64,000 nucleotides of DNA, taken from assembly GCA_009911065.1 (NCBI GenBank), contig QXWR01000001.1:186001-250000 (forward strand), written 5' to 3'. Source of the DNA: Clostridiaceae bacterium. GTDB taxonomy: Bacteria > Bacillota > Clostridia > Lachnospirales > Lachnospiraceae. A program made the translations under genes and the position numbers. This document shows positions 27,624-37,274 of this stretch, piece after piece; positions within the stretch are counted from its first letter, which is position 1, and each line of letters begins with the position of its first letter. The notes beneath the pieces are model-generated. The model had not been told where the DNA came from and ran no database searches. It saw only the letters and a list, made by a program, of their open reading frames with translations.

Positions 27624-28727
27624 ATGAAAAGAATTATGTTAATATTTGGGACCCGACCAGAAGCTATAAAAATGTGCCCTTTAGTCAATGAATTAAAAAG
27701 CAGAAGTCTATTTGATGTCAAAGTTTGTGTTACAGGACAACATCAGGAAATGCTGATGCAGGTATTAGAAATTTTCCACGTAATTCCAGATTATAATCTA
27801 TCGGTTATGAAAGATCGACAGACATTATTTGATGTGACAACAAACATATTAAATAAGATTAAATTTGTTTTAGAGAAAGAAAAGCCAGATCTTGTACTTG
27901 TTCATGGAGATACAACTACAACATTTACAGCAGCTCTTGCTTGCTTTTATTTGAAAATTCCAGTTGGTCATGTGGAGGCAGGACTCCGCACTCACAATAT
28001 CGATTCCCCCTACCCAGAAGAATTTAATCGTCAGGCAGTTGGCATTATCGCTGCTTATCACTTTGCTCCCACTCAATTAGCAAAAGATAATCTTGTAAGA
28101 GAAGGAAAGAATCCTTCCTCTATTTATGTTACAGGGAATACGGCAATTGATGCCTTAAAAACTACTGTATGTGCAAATTATCACCATGAACAGCTGGAGT
28201 GGGCAAAAGGAAGCCGTCTGATTTTAATTACAGCTCATCGGCGTGAGAATTTAGGGGAACCAATGATCCATATGTTTCGCGCCATTCGTCGGGTTTGTGA
28301 TGAATACTCGGATATAAAGGCCATTTATCCGATTCACATGAATCCTTCTGTTCGGGAGATTGCACATGAGGTTTTAGGAGGAGATGAGCGCATTCGAATG
28401 ATAGAACCTATGGATGTTTTGGATTTTCACAATTTTTTGGCCCATTCCTATCTGGTTTTGACGGATTCAGGCGGAATACAGGAAGAGGCCCCTTCCTTAG
28501 GTAAACCAGTACTGGTTATGCGAGATACTACCGAAAGGCCAGAAGGGGTAGATGCAGGAACATTGAAATTAGTAGGAACTGAAGAAGAAACCATTTATAC
28601 AGCTTTTAAACAGTTACTGGATAAACCAGAAGAATATGCGAAAATGTCTACTGCAAATAATCCATATGGGGATGGAGATGCCAGCCGACAAATAGCAGAT
28701 ATATTAGAATTATCTGAAATGATATAA
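27624..28727 (+). CDS. wecB: UDP-N-acetylglucosamine 2-epimerase (non-hydrolysing)
   Basis: 367 residues, the normal length. FGTRPEAIKMCPLV (about 8-21), VHGDTTTTFTAALA (about 92-105), GHVEAGLRT (about 114-122) and DSGGIQEEAPSLGKPVLVMR (about 282-301) are the hallmark motifs of WecB/MnaA. It interconverts UDP-GlcNAc and UDP-ManNAc, so ManNAc is a likely component of this glycan or of a linkage unit for a teichoic-acid-like polymer. It is tightly packed after the SDR gene. Confidence 0.93.
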   Translation: MKRIMLIFGTRPEAIKMCPLVNELKSRSLFDVKVCVTGQHQEMLMQVLEIFHVIPDYNLSVMKDRQTLFDVTTNILNKIKFVLEKEKPDLVLVHGDTTTTFTAALACFYLKIPVGHVEAGLRTHNIDSPYPEEFNRQAVGIIAAYHFAPTQLAKDNLVREGKNPSSIYVTGNTAIDALKTTVCANYHHEQLEWAKGSRLILITAHRRENLGEPMIHMFRAIRRVCDEYSDIKAIYPIHMNPSVREIAHEVLGGDERIRMIEPMDVLDFHNFLAHSYLVLTDSGGIQEEAPSLGKPVLVMRDTTERPEGVDAGTLKLVGTEEETIYTAFKQLLDKPEEYAKMSTANNPYGDGDASRQIADILELSEMI

Positions 28728-28755
28728 ATTTCTTAAACGGAAAGGGATTAGTACC

Positions 28756-30642
28756 ATGGAAAGTACAAAAGCAGATGATCATTTCCATACAAAAGCCATT
28801 TGGCCTATAGCCTTTCTTACAATTTTGGCATTGAATGTTAATTTTACACTTTCAAAAAACAGTGAAAATTTCATGTCTGTTTTAAATACATTTAAAAATT
28901 ACCATTTTTTTAACTTGATTCTCTTTTTTATGTTGGCTTTTTTTTATAAAAAAGCAATTTGTATTTATCATACCTATTTTAAGCGATCTGAAAGAAAGTA
29001 TATTTGTTTTCCAGCAGTGTTGTTTTCTCTATTTATGGTTGTAGGTGTTTCTTTTTATTTAGACAATAGCTGGCAACTTGTTTGGGGGGGGGTATTTAAA
29101 ATAATCAGGGCATTCATTGTGTTTTCTGGTTATTTTTTTCTTTTTTCTTCTGCTATAACTTTGATTTTTTATAGTTTGGACCAAAAAATAAAGAAGAAAA
29201 ATAGTCCCTTTACCTTTTCTGCAAAAGCTGCAATACAAAACAGTTGGTTAGTATGTTATATTTCTCTTTTAAGGCAGAGACCTTTTTTCACTGCTTTTAT
29301 TACATTTTTTATTGCATATATTCCGTATATAATACTTTCTTATCCAGGAATATTTATGGGAGACACTCCTTATCAGATAAACTTAATTTCAGAGAATATA
29401 ACATTAAATAATCATCATCCCATTCTTCATTCCCTGCTTATACATCTATTTGTTATTATAGGAAAAGTTTGTTTTAACTCTTATAATATAGGAATTTTTC
29501 TTTATTGTATTTTTCAATTTCTAATTGTTTTAACCGCTTTATCCTTACTAATCAAAATTTATGTGAAAAATAATATAAATACATATATCATTTTCTTTAC
29601 CATGTTATATTTTGTGTTTTCGCCAAGAATACAAAGTTATATGTTTACAATAACAAAAGATGTTCTATTTGCTGCTTTTTTGCTGTTTTTTATTTTGACT
29701 TTACAAAATAGTCAAAAAGGATTCATGAAAAACATTGGACTGGTCATTTCTTCTGTTTGCATTATTTTGCTAAGAAATGATGGAAAATATATGATTTTGC
29801 TCAGTGCATTGATAATTGGCATTTTAAATCGATCATCCAGAAGACAAATGATGTTAATTGCTGCAGGAACCATATGTATTTCTGTTTTTTATGGAAAAGT
29901 TGCTTTGCCTTATTTTCAGATAACTCCTGGCAGCCGAAGAGAAATGATGTCGATTCCCTTTCAGCAAACGGCAAGATATTTGAGAGATGCTGGAATAGAT
30001 GTAACTTCCGAAGAGAAAAAGACAATCGAGCAAATTTTGGATTATGAACATCTTCCAGAGTTGTATGATCCTAACATTTCAGATCCAGTAAAAGCAACAT
30101 TCAATGAACAGGCTTCTTCGGATGACTTGAAGCGGTATTTTCGTTGTTGGTTTCAAATGTTTCTCAAACATCCAGGTATTTATTTACAGGCAACGATCAA
30201 TAACAAATATCTGTTTTTCTATCCAGTGTCCTTACCATCCGGGATATATTCCTATTCCTGGAGTATAGACTGTATGGAGAAGACAAACGAATTGACCAAA
30301 GATACGATTCATACAGACTTTTCTTACCCCAATGAGTTGAATATTTTTAGAAATACTTACGAACAGCTTCGGGAAACCATATTTGGATTTCCGGTAATTT
30401 CTATTTTATTATCCTCAGCAGCTTACATATGGCTGCTAATTTTGTGGACATGTTATTGTATGAAAAAGAAAAGCGTTGAATCTATACTATATATAATTCC
30501 TTTGTATATTCAGCTTCTGATTTGTATAGCTGGTCCCTGTAACGGAAATTATTTTCGATATCTATATCCTATCGCGTTTTGTTTGCCCTCAGTTCTTACA
30601 TTAGGCTTTAAGGACTTAAAAACAGACTTTGAAAAAATATGA
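28756..30642 (+). CDS. Large polytopic membrane protein (DUF6020-like, putative GT-C transferase), phase-ON
   Basis: 628 residues with many hydrophobic segments over the length, plus an extracellular loop of about 120 residues before the last helices. The segment SYPGIFMGDTPYQINL (about 196-211), followed by NHHPILHSLLIHLF, resembles the acidic first loop of GT-C-fold transferases and of the DUF6020 family. A run of nine G at 29084-29092 encodes part of VWGGVF (about residues 109-114) and is in frame here. Insertion or deletion of one G would truncate the protein after about 115-130 residues. Inferred role: adding a sugar from a lipid carrier outside the cell. Exact reaction unknown. Confidence 0.7.
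   Translation: MESTKADDHFHTKAIWPIAFLTILALNVNFTLSKNSENFMSVLNTFKNYHFFNLILFFMLAFFYKKAICIYHTYFKRSERKYICFPAVLFSLFMVVGVSFYLDNSWQLVWGGVFKIIRAFIVFSGYFFLFSSAITLIFYSLDQKIKKKNSPFTFSAKAAIQNSWLVCYISLLRQRPFFTAFITFFIAYIPYIILSYPGIFMGDTPYQINLISENITLNNHHPILHSLLIHLFVIIGKVCFNSYNIGIFLYCIFQFLIVLTALSLLIKIYVKNNINTYIIFFTMLYFVFSPRIQSYMFTITKDVLFAAFLLFFILTLQNSQKGFMKNIGLVISSVCIILLRNDGKYMILLSALIIGILNRSSRRQMMLIAAGTICISVFYGKVALPYFQITPGSRREMMSIPFQQTARYLRDAGIDVTSEEKKTIEQILDYEHLPELYDPNISDPVKATFNEQASSDDLKRYFRCWFQMFLKHPGIYLQATINNKYLFFYPVSLPSGIYSYSWSIDCMEKTNELTKDTIHTDFSYPNELNIFRNTYEQLRETIFGFPVISILLSSAAYIWLLILWTCYCMKKKSVESILYIIPLYIQLLICIAGPCNGNYFRYLYPIAFCLPSVLTLGFKDLKTDFEKI
29084..29092 (+). repeat. Poly-G tract (G9), in frame
   Basis: Nine G followed by TATTTAAA, inside the DUF6020-like gene. 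It is the only one of the five tracts at a length that keeps the gene open. Confidence 0.85.
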
Positions 30643-30667
30643 TTTATGAAAAAATCACAGGTGAAAT

Positions 30668-32781
30668 ATGAAAAAGATAAAACAAAAGTTTAATTCTATA
30701 AATTTGAATATTTTGAGTCGAGAAAGAGAGATTCTAATGGGAATTGGAATCCTATGGATTGTGTTTTTCCATATGGGAATCCGAATCCCAGAAAATCTTC
30801 AAATTTTATTATTTGTGAAAAAAATGGGAAATATCGGTGTTGATATGTTCTTGTTTTTATCAGGAATTGGACTTTATTATTCTTATAGTAAATTATCAGA
30901 TATTAACAACAGCTGGAAAGAATTTTATAAGAGGAGATTTTGGAGAATTGTTCCAGCTACAATGATTTGTCTTATACCATGGTTCACCTATCTGAATTTT
31001 TTGAAACCGGTTTCTTTTGCAAGATATTTAATGGACATTAGTTCTCTTAGTTTTTGGTGGGATGGAAATAATCGTGGGTGGTATATCGCAATGATCATTA
31101 TTACCTATCTGTTATATCCATTCCTTTACCATACAATAGACCCCATAAAAACAAAGAAAAATTTTGTGGCCTTTTCTTTATGGGGGGGGGGGTATTTGTT
31201 TTTCTGAGTTATATCATCAAATTGAATGTCCCGGAATATTACCAGAAAATTGAGTTAGCACTTAGTCGTTTCCCGGTATTCTTCTTTGGATGTTTTATTG
31301 CTCCGGAGATTAAACAGGAGAGAAAAGTTGGATTTACACAAAAATGGTTATTTTATGGAATCACTGTTTTTCTGATTTATATGACTTATTCTTTTCCACA
31401 GGGGATATGGGGAATTTATGAACTTAACAGATATGCCTATGGTTTAATACAATTTGGTCTGCTTTTAATATTTTCAGAGATAATTTCTAAAATCAGGTTT
31501 GGTATTTTTTATAAATTGATTCATTGGATGGGGCAGCATAGCCTGGAAATATATCTGATTCACACACAGATTTTGACTGTATGTACCCGGCATTTTTTAC
31601 CGGTATTAAAGGAATTACATATACCACACAGTAATATTGTAAATGATTTCATTGTGGTACTTCTTTCCTTTGGAATGGCTGCTGTCGTAAAATTTTTGGA
31701 AGCTAAAATTACCGAGAGAAACAAAAGGAACATACCAGTTCAGATGAGAAAAAATCCAGATGAGCAAATTATGTTTGTGCGGGTTTTGGCTGTATTTATG
31801 ATTGTGCTTTGTCATATTCTGCAATTTTACGGAAATTTTTTGGCATATTGGTTTAACGTGGGAGTAGAGATATTTTTTATTATTTCTGGTTTACTTTATG
31901 GACAAAAAGATATTCCAGATCCTTTTATGTGGATTTGCCGACAATGGAGAAAAATATTAATACCATACTGGATATTTTCTTTGGCGGCTATTTTTGCCTA
32001 TTATTTATTTGCGAGAGAACATGTGACTCTTTATGGATGTGTGGGAATTTTGCTGGCTTGTAGACGTTTCCCAGGATTAGGACATTTATGGTTTATTTCT
32101 TATATTCTGTTTTTGTATTTAATGACTCCTCTTATGCAATGGGCATATGATGAATATTTTGCAAAACTTTCTGATAATAAAGCAATTATTGTTATTATTA
32201 TATTTACAGGAGTCTTGCGGCTGCTTCGATATTATGGAGTAGAAAATTATGAAGAAAGCCGTTTGATTTGTTATTATGCAGGATATTTTTTAGGACGGCG
32301 ATATTGGCGGAAAAACAAGGCGGAAAACAAAGATTTATCCCTAGAAAAACTTATGACCAGGATTTTGTTTCTGGCATTCATCGCAACGGCTTTTCGTGGA
32401 TATGTACAATATAATTCGTTAGAGGACATGATACCATACTGGTCTGAAATTATTCCATTCATACATTCTTTAATGGGATTTGGAATATTCTGGTTGCTTT
32501 ATTATATAGGTAAGAAGATCAGACTACGTAAGATTTCATTTATCTCAATTATAGATCGTTATTCTTTTGAAATCTATTTGGTTCACCATATTTTCATTTT
32601 GGGAGCAGGGAGATTAAACTGCATGAAAATTTTTTCATGGAATATTGCAAATTATGTATTGATAATTTTCTTTATTGTAGTTGCTTCTGGATTGCTTCAT
32701 TTTATGATTCAAATATTTAATACAACGCATTGCACTGTTTTTTTTAATAAAGAGGAGAAACAACTATGGAAAAAAGCGTGA
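30668..32781 (+). CDS. Tandem acyltransferase-3 membrane protein, phase-OFF at a poly-G tract
   Basis: Reads from ATG 30668 (AGGTG upstream) to a stop at 31205-31207, just after an eleven-G run at 31182-31192; the remaining frame continues to 32781. With 9 or 12 G a protein of about 704 residues results. The first half starts with REREILMGIGILWIVFFHMG and contains IGVDMFLFLSGIGLYYSYSK; the second half repeats this as FVRVLAVFMIVLCHILQFYG and VGVEIFFIISGLLYGQK. It therefore carries two complete acyltransferase-3 units (OafA-like), each with its own conserved His region. This family O-acylates extracytoplasmic sugars. Two fused units are unusual; the second ATG (31744) lacks a ribosome-binding site. 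Confidence 0.8.
31182..31192 (+). repeat. Poly-G tract (G11), out of frame
   Basis: Eleven G followed by TATTTGTT in the tandem acyltransferase gene. Lengths 9 or 12 restore the frame (protein reading WGGVFVFLSYI at G9). Confidence 0.85.
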
Positions 32782-33852
32782 TCATCATTCCTTCCATGAA
32801 TCCGGATGAACGATTGATTGACTATGTGAAGGAACTGATTGCCCATCAATTCCCCAAAATTATCATTTTGGATGATGGCAGCTGTCAGGAGACAAAAGAT
32901 TTTTTTACTACTTTGCAGTCCTTTCCGGAGTGTACCGTTTTGACTCATGCGGTTAATATGGGCAAAGGAAGGGCTTTAAAAGATGCTTTCAATTATTATT
33001 TTTTAAAAATTCAAAAGATTTTTCCGGTGTGATTACGGTGGATTCCGATGGCCAGCATACTGTAGAGGATGTAATCCGAATGGCAAAGGCGTTAGAACGC
33101 CATCCTCATTCCCTGATTTTAGGAGTCCGAGATTTTGATGCTCCTATGGTTCCTTTAAAAAGCCGTTTTGGAAATAAGATGACAAGAATTGTTACCAGGT
33201 GGCTCATTGGTTCGGGGGGGGTATTCCGGTCTCGGATACTCAAACCGGACTTAGAGGGATTCCCAATGGTCTCATTCTTTCTTATTTGACCTTGTTTGGA
33301 GAACGGTTTGAATATGAAATGTCCATGTTGATTGAGGCAATTCACAGTCACACTTCTATCCAGGAAGTTTCCATACAAACCGTTTATCTCAATGGTAATG
33401 AATCTACTCATTTCCGTCCCATAGCAGATTCAGCAGCAATTTATGGTTTGATTTTCAAAGAATTTTTCAGGTATACGGCATCTTCCCTTTCTGCATTTGT
33501 AGTGGATTATGTTCTTTTCTGTGTTGGAAACCGTCTCCTATGTGGAATTGGTTTAGGAAAACGAATTGTAACAGCTACTATTTTGGCAAGAATCTTGTCC
33601 TCCTTTTACAATTATAATGTAAATCGTCAAGTGGTGTTTCGGTGCCATTCCAAAAAATCATCCACCTTCTTAAAATATTACCTTCTTTGTCTGATACAGA
33701 TGGGATGTTCCGCAGGATTGGTGTGGTTTCTTTCCCGCAGTGGATGTAATCCGGAAGCAGCAAAACTGATGGTAGATGTTTTGTTGTTTGGAATTAGTTT
33801 TCAAATTCAAAGACGATGGGTGTTTGGGGAGGGTGTGCGGGATGGCCTTTAA
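32766..33852 (+). pseudogene. GT2 glycosyltransferase-GtrA fusion with two frameshifts, one at a poly-G tract
   Basis: The intact protein would be about 362 residues. An N-terminal GT2 domain (VIIIPSMNPDERLIDYVKEL, ILDDGS, VDSDGQH as the DxD site) is joined to a C-terminal GtrA domain of four membrane helices (FFRYTASSLSAFVVDYVLF). As sequenced it is broken twice. Near 32999-33009 (T6A5) one base is missing before the VITVDSDGQ segment. At 33214-33221 an eight-G run is one short of the nine that would join LIGSGG to IPVSDTQTGLR. The start overlaps the end of the preceding gene and the 3' end overlaps the next. Likely role: making and flipping a polyprenyl-phosphate sugar for side-chain addition. 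Confidence 0.7.
33214..33221 (+). repeat. Poly-G tract (G8), out of frame
   Basis: Eight G followed by TATTCCGG inside the GT2-GtrA gene. Nine G restores the downstream SDTQTGLR motif conserved in polyprenyl-phosphate sugar transferases. Confidence 0.8.
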
Positions 33853-35614
33853 ATTTGGATTATTTCTTTTATCCATAATGGGATATTTGGGAGTGATTGT
33901 AAAAAAGGGAAGATTCAAGCCAGAGTTTGCACCGGCAATGTGTTTTGCAGGAATCAGCAATCTTTTGTTTCTTGCGGGAATTTTAAATATCATGAAGCTT
34001 ACGGTGTGGATGATATTTATCGGAGGTTTCATTTGTGTGTGCTGGCTTTTTTGGAAACCGATTTCTTTTTCTTTAAGGGAACGCTGGTTGGGGATTGGAA
34101 TGTTTCTTTTTATTCTTTATTTTTCCTGGCTGCTGTGGGGAGTGCGTTGTGTAAGTTATGATGATTTCAGTCATTGGGCAACTGCGGTGAAGGCTATGCT
34201 GCTCAACGACCGAATGCCAAATTTCCAGGATACGGTTGTTATGTTTCAGTCATATCCCCTGGGAAGCTCGTTGTTTCTCTATTATGTGTGCCGGATCGTG
34301 GGGACAACGGAGGCCTGTATGTTGTGGGCGCAGATGTTGCTTCTGCTTGGATTTGGCGTCAGTATGCTGGCTTTTGCCAGAAAAAATAATTGGTATGGGA
34401 TTGTCATAGGAATTGGGTTTGGTTTTTATGCACTTGTCATGAACACTACCATTTATTCTCTTCATGTAGATACGTTATTATCTATAGTTGGAGTTGCCGG
34501 ATTTGCAGTAATATACGCTTACCGAAAGGAACCAACAAAGGGACTTATTGGCGTATCTGGGATTATGATGTTTTTGGTTAATATCAAAAACAGTGGTGTG
34601 TTTTTTTATGGGATACTTTTGGGATTTGTGATTTTTTATCAAATACAGAATGGAAAGTTAAATAGAAAAGGGATTTTTCTGGGACCTGTCTGTATTCCGA
34701 TTCTAAGTATGATTTTGTGGAAACGTCATATAGCTTTGGTATTTGCGGCAGGGGCATCTACTAAACACGCTATGAGTATAGAGAATTATCAAAGAATATG
34801 GGAACAGAAAAGCGGGGAAGTGGTAAAAGAGGTTACGGAAAAACTGGTGAAAGCTTTTTTCGCAGTGAAAGAGGAAGGGGTGCCGCCACAGGGAACAGCA
34901 TTGAAAATGATGCTGTTGGTCTTGCTGATTTTATTGATTGCATGGTGGATTTCCGGAGAACTTCGAAGTCGCAGCCAATGGAAGAATCTGTTTTTCAGCT
35001 ATGTGAGTCTTTGGGGAATTGTGCTCTTGTACCAAATCAGTTTATGGGGCATGTATTTGTTTTCCATGCCAAATAATGAAGCTTTGGTGCTGGCATCTTA
35101 TGAACGATATATGCGAACTTCCATGTTGTTTGTGTTTGGAATCAGTCTGATTTGGGCGCTGGATAAGATAAAGATCATGGAGATTTTCAAAAAGGGCTTT
35201 TCCACCCAATTGAAAATGGCAGGTTTTGTGGTTCTTTGTATATTGCCATTAATAATGAGAAGGGCTTCCTTTCCTTCCTTATATCAGAAACAAAACTGGG
35301 AAGGAACAAGGCGATATGAGTTCCAACAGGTAAAAAATGACTTCCACCTTTCTGGAAGAGAGAGGAATCTGATTTTTTCCATGAAAGATGAAGGATATTT
35401 GTATTATTTAAGCAGATATGAATTTTGGAGCGATAAAGTACAATGTTTTAATACATTTGAGCGAGAGGATATAAAGGAGCTATTACAGAGAAACGATTTT
35501 ATGATTGTAATGGACCATTCCGACATCGCACGAGAAAAGCTGGCAGAGCTTGGTTATCAGTTACCGACCGAACAAGGGGAGAGGTGGGCAGTGAGTTTGA
35601 AGATGAATCCTTAG
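33842..35614 (+). CDS. Polytopic membrane protein, putative GT-C glycosyltransferase
   Basis: 590 residues from ATG 33842, which has GGGGAGGG upstream and overlaps the end of the GT2-GtrA gene by 11 bp. A longer in-frame start at 33776 lies inside that gene. About 11-12 hydrophobic segments precede a soluble C-terminal tail of about 120 residues. The first external loop carries VSYDDFSHWATAVKAML (about 102-118), an acidic pair followed by aromatics as in GT-C enzymes. It probably uses a polyprenyl-linked sugar donor, perhaps the product of the neighbouring GT2-GtrA protein. No poly-G tract is present. Last gene of the operon. Confidence 0.7.
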   Translation: MAFKFGLFLLSIMGYLGVIVKKGRFKPEFAPAMCFAGISNLLFLAGILNIMKLTVWMIFIGGFICVCWLFWKPISFSLRERWLGIGMFLFILYFSWLLWGVRCVSYDDFSHWATAVKAMLLNDRMPNFQDTVVMFQSYPLGSSLFLYYVCRIVGTTEACMLWAQMLLLLGFGVSMLAFARKNNWYGIVIGIGFGFYALVMNTTIYSLHVDTLLSIVGVAGFAVIYAYRKEPTKGLIGVSGIMMFLVNIKNSGVFFYGILLGFVIFYQIQNGKLNRKGIFLGPVCIPILSMILWKRHIALVFAAGASTKHAMSIENYQRIWEQKSGEVVKEVTEKLVKAFFAVKEEGVPPQGTALKMMLLVLLILLIAWWISGELRSRSQWKNLFFSYVSLWGIVLLYQISLWGMYLFSMPNNEALVLASYERYMRTSMLFVFGISLIWALDKIKIMEIFKKGFSTQLKMAGFVVLCILPLIMRRASFPSLYQKQNWEGTRRYEFQQVKNDFHLSGRERNLIFSMKDEGYLYYLSRYEFWSDKVQCFNTFEREDIKELLQRNDFMIVMDHSDIAREKLAELGYQLPTEQGERWAVSLKMNP

Positions 35615-35669
35615 GAAGGATTTAACTCCCCAAGAAAATGAATCCACCAACAAAGTAACAAGATAAATC

Positions 35670-35698
35670 CTGCCTGACAAATCTAACCTGTCAGGCAG
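35670..35698 (+). terminator. Terminator of the polysaccharide operon
   Basis: CTGCCTGACA (35670-35679) and TGTCAGGCAG (35689-35698) form a perfect 10-bp stem, followed by AATGTTTTTT. It lies 55 bp after the last operon gene. Confidence 0.9.
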
Positions 35699-36180
35699 AA
35701 TGTTTTTTCGAAATACATTCTAAATTCTATCACTATAATTCATAGATTTCATATAAGTTCCCATATAAATAAAATCAAGAATCCCTATCTGTTTAGCTAA
35801 AGCGTGTCTGAAAATTCATTCCCGCCATTTGCACGCCCCGGTTTGCGAAATATTGGCTCTACATCTCTGTATCGATATAATTTCAGTCATTTCTTTTCAA
35901 TCGTTTCCCATTTTCTCAAAACGTCAATGTTGCTCAGCTTTTTTGCTTTCCAAAACCGTTGTTTTTGCAGTACTCAAAATAGGTTTCTTGTGTTGCGTCG
36001 TGTGGGGTCAAGTGCCTTGGATTTTTGTGTCTGTACCCCTAGTGTTCCATCCGGATAGAACACTAGTATGACCCACACCAATTAACCATATGCTTCGCTT
36101 GTCTAAATTCCCCCCTGTTTCGTTATCATCTGTCAACGATGCCACCGCTTTGGGGTGTCATAGAAGAACTTTACACAATC
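35699..36180 (-). other. Non-coding structured region after the polysaccharide operon, possibly a decayed mobile element
   Basis: About 480 bp without a convincing gene. Holds repeat copy B (35793-35815). Also an inverted repeat CTAGTGTTC (36039-36047)/GAACACTAG (36058-36066), nested inside TGTGGGGTCA (36001-36010) and TGACCCACA (36069-36077), making a long imperfect hairpin. Short frames in the area have no start signals or known domains. Confidence 0.45.
35793..35815 (-). repeat. Dispersed intergenic repeat, copy B (inverted)
   Basis: On the minus strand it reads ATTTTCAGACACGCTTTAG, matching copies A, C and D. It marks the right edge of the accessory region whose left edge carries copy A in the opposite orientation. 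Confidence 0.6.
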
Positions 36181-36858
36181 CTATTTGGATTCCGGATCAC
36201 GCACATTTTCCAGATAGGAATATAGAGTCCCTTTAGAGATCCCTAAGTATCTGCAGATCTTGTTTCCGGATTTTGAGATAAGGAAAACACCTTTTTCATC
36301 AAAGTAACGGATGGCATCAAGCTTTTCTGACTTGCTCATTTCGGAGGAATCCTTTCCTAAAAGTTCCTGATGCTTTTCAATATAATAATCAACCAGTTCC
36401 CCTACATTTTTTGCAAAAACCTCCTTTTCGTTATCATGGGAGGATTGGGATTTGTACAATTCAGAAAAAAAGACGGAGAGTTCTTTCATCTCTGTAATAT
36501 CTGTGTTGATGCAAAGGCAGCCCTCCACAGAACCTTCCTCATTATAAATATATAAGGTGGAGGAGCGGAAAATACGCCCATCCTTTAGGTGGGTAATATA
36601 TCCGAAAGAATCATGGTTCTTTTGCCTGCTGTCCTGACGCAGTATTTCCAAGCCTAAATTACTTCCGCAATCCCCCACCTTCCTGCCGGTAAGATGATTG
36701 TTTTCAATGCCTATAATGGTGCTCTCATAGGTGCTGGTCAGATCATGGAGGATGATTTCTGATTTGGAGCCGTATTGGATAGCAAGCATTTTTATAAGGC
36801 GTAATAAGGTATCTTTGTTTTCATATAAGCCGCTCAATGGTTTGTTCCCCTTTTGCAT
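36181..36858 (-). CDS. YheO/DauR-type transcriptional regulator
   Basis: 225 residues from ATG 36856-36858; the longer upstream frame is AT-rich and looks non-coding, and neither start has a clear ribosome-binding site. The N-terminal half (about 10-120) is a YheO-like PAS domain with ILHDLTSTYESTIIGIENNHLTG and the R-x-VGD motif. The C-terminal half has a helix-turn-helix ending in YFDEKGVFLISKSGNKICRYLGISKGTLYSYLE. DauR, of this family, represses D-amino-acid catabolism in Pseudomonas. Here the gene is divergent from a TRAP transporter and catabolic operon, which it most likely controls in response to the substrate. Confidence 0.82.
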   Translation of the reverse strand: MQKGNKPLSGLYENKDTLLRLIKMLAIQYGSKSEIILHDLTSTYESTIIGIENNHLTGRKVGDCGSNLGLEILRQDSRQKNHDSFGYITHLKDGRIFRSSTLYIYNEEGSVEGCLCINTDITEMKELSVFFSELYKSQSSHDNEKEVFAKNVGELVDYYIEKHQELLGKDSSEMSKSEKLDAIRYFDEKGVFLISKSGNKICRYLGISKGTLYSYLENVRDPESK

Positions 36859-37274
36859 AAAGTTTAAATATAATATGAATAATATTTTAGCATTGATAAA
36901 ATAAAAAAACAAGTTCAAATGGGAAAAATAAGTTTAAATATAAAAAAATTATTATTCAAATTAGAAAAAGGGAAAATATGGAAAAAAAGTATAAAAAGTA
37001 ATTAGAGAAGGTTAAGTAATTAAACCAAAGATTGATATAAATGGACTTGTTTAATAGAAAAACTAAGGATTTCTCCTTTTTATAGGCCACAAAAGCGGAT
37101 AAAAGAGAAAAATTAGAAAAAAAGTATAAAATAACAAAATAATACTTGAAAAAAATTATTATTTAATATATAATCATAGCAAGAAAAATATAAAAATTTT
37201 ATACAAAATGAACACGGATCGAAGTTGCAGTGATGCAAATAAGATAAAAATTATAATTAAGGAGAAGAAGTATT
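36859..37274 (+). promoter_or_regulatory. Divergent regulatory region: TRAP-operon promoter and candidate operators
   Basis: Very AT-rich 416 bp. A strong promoter TTGAAA (37146-37151), 17 nt, TATAAT (37169-37174) faces the TRAP operon. A direct repeat AAGTTTAAATATAA occurs at 36860-36873 and 36930-36943, next to the regulator start. The motif TTATTATT(C/T)AA occurs near 36949 and within the TRAP promoter spacer near 37157, with a related inverted copy near 36876. These repeats are candidate sites for the YheO/DauR-type regulator. Confidence 0.6.

Noticed and set aside
31078..31207. Separate start for the downstream part of the tandem acyltransferase
   Set aside because: The frame upstream of the G tract is an out-of-frame shadow of the first half (MVYRNDHYYLS); no ribosome-binding site. 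A frameshift at the tract explains it better.
35804..36071. Plus-strand short frames after the polysaccharide operon
   Set aside because: Cys/Phe-rich low-complexity translations, no ribosome-binding site, and inverted repeats run through them.
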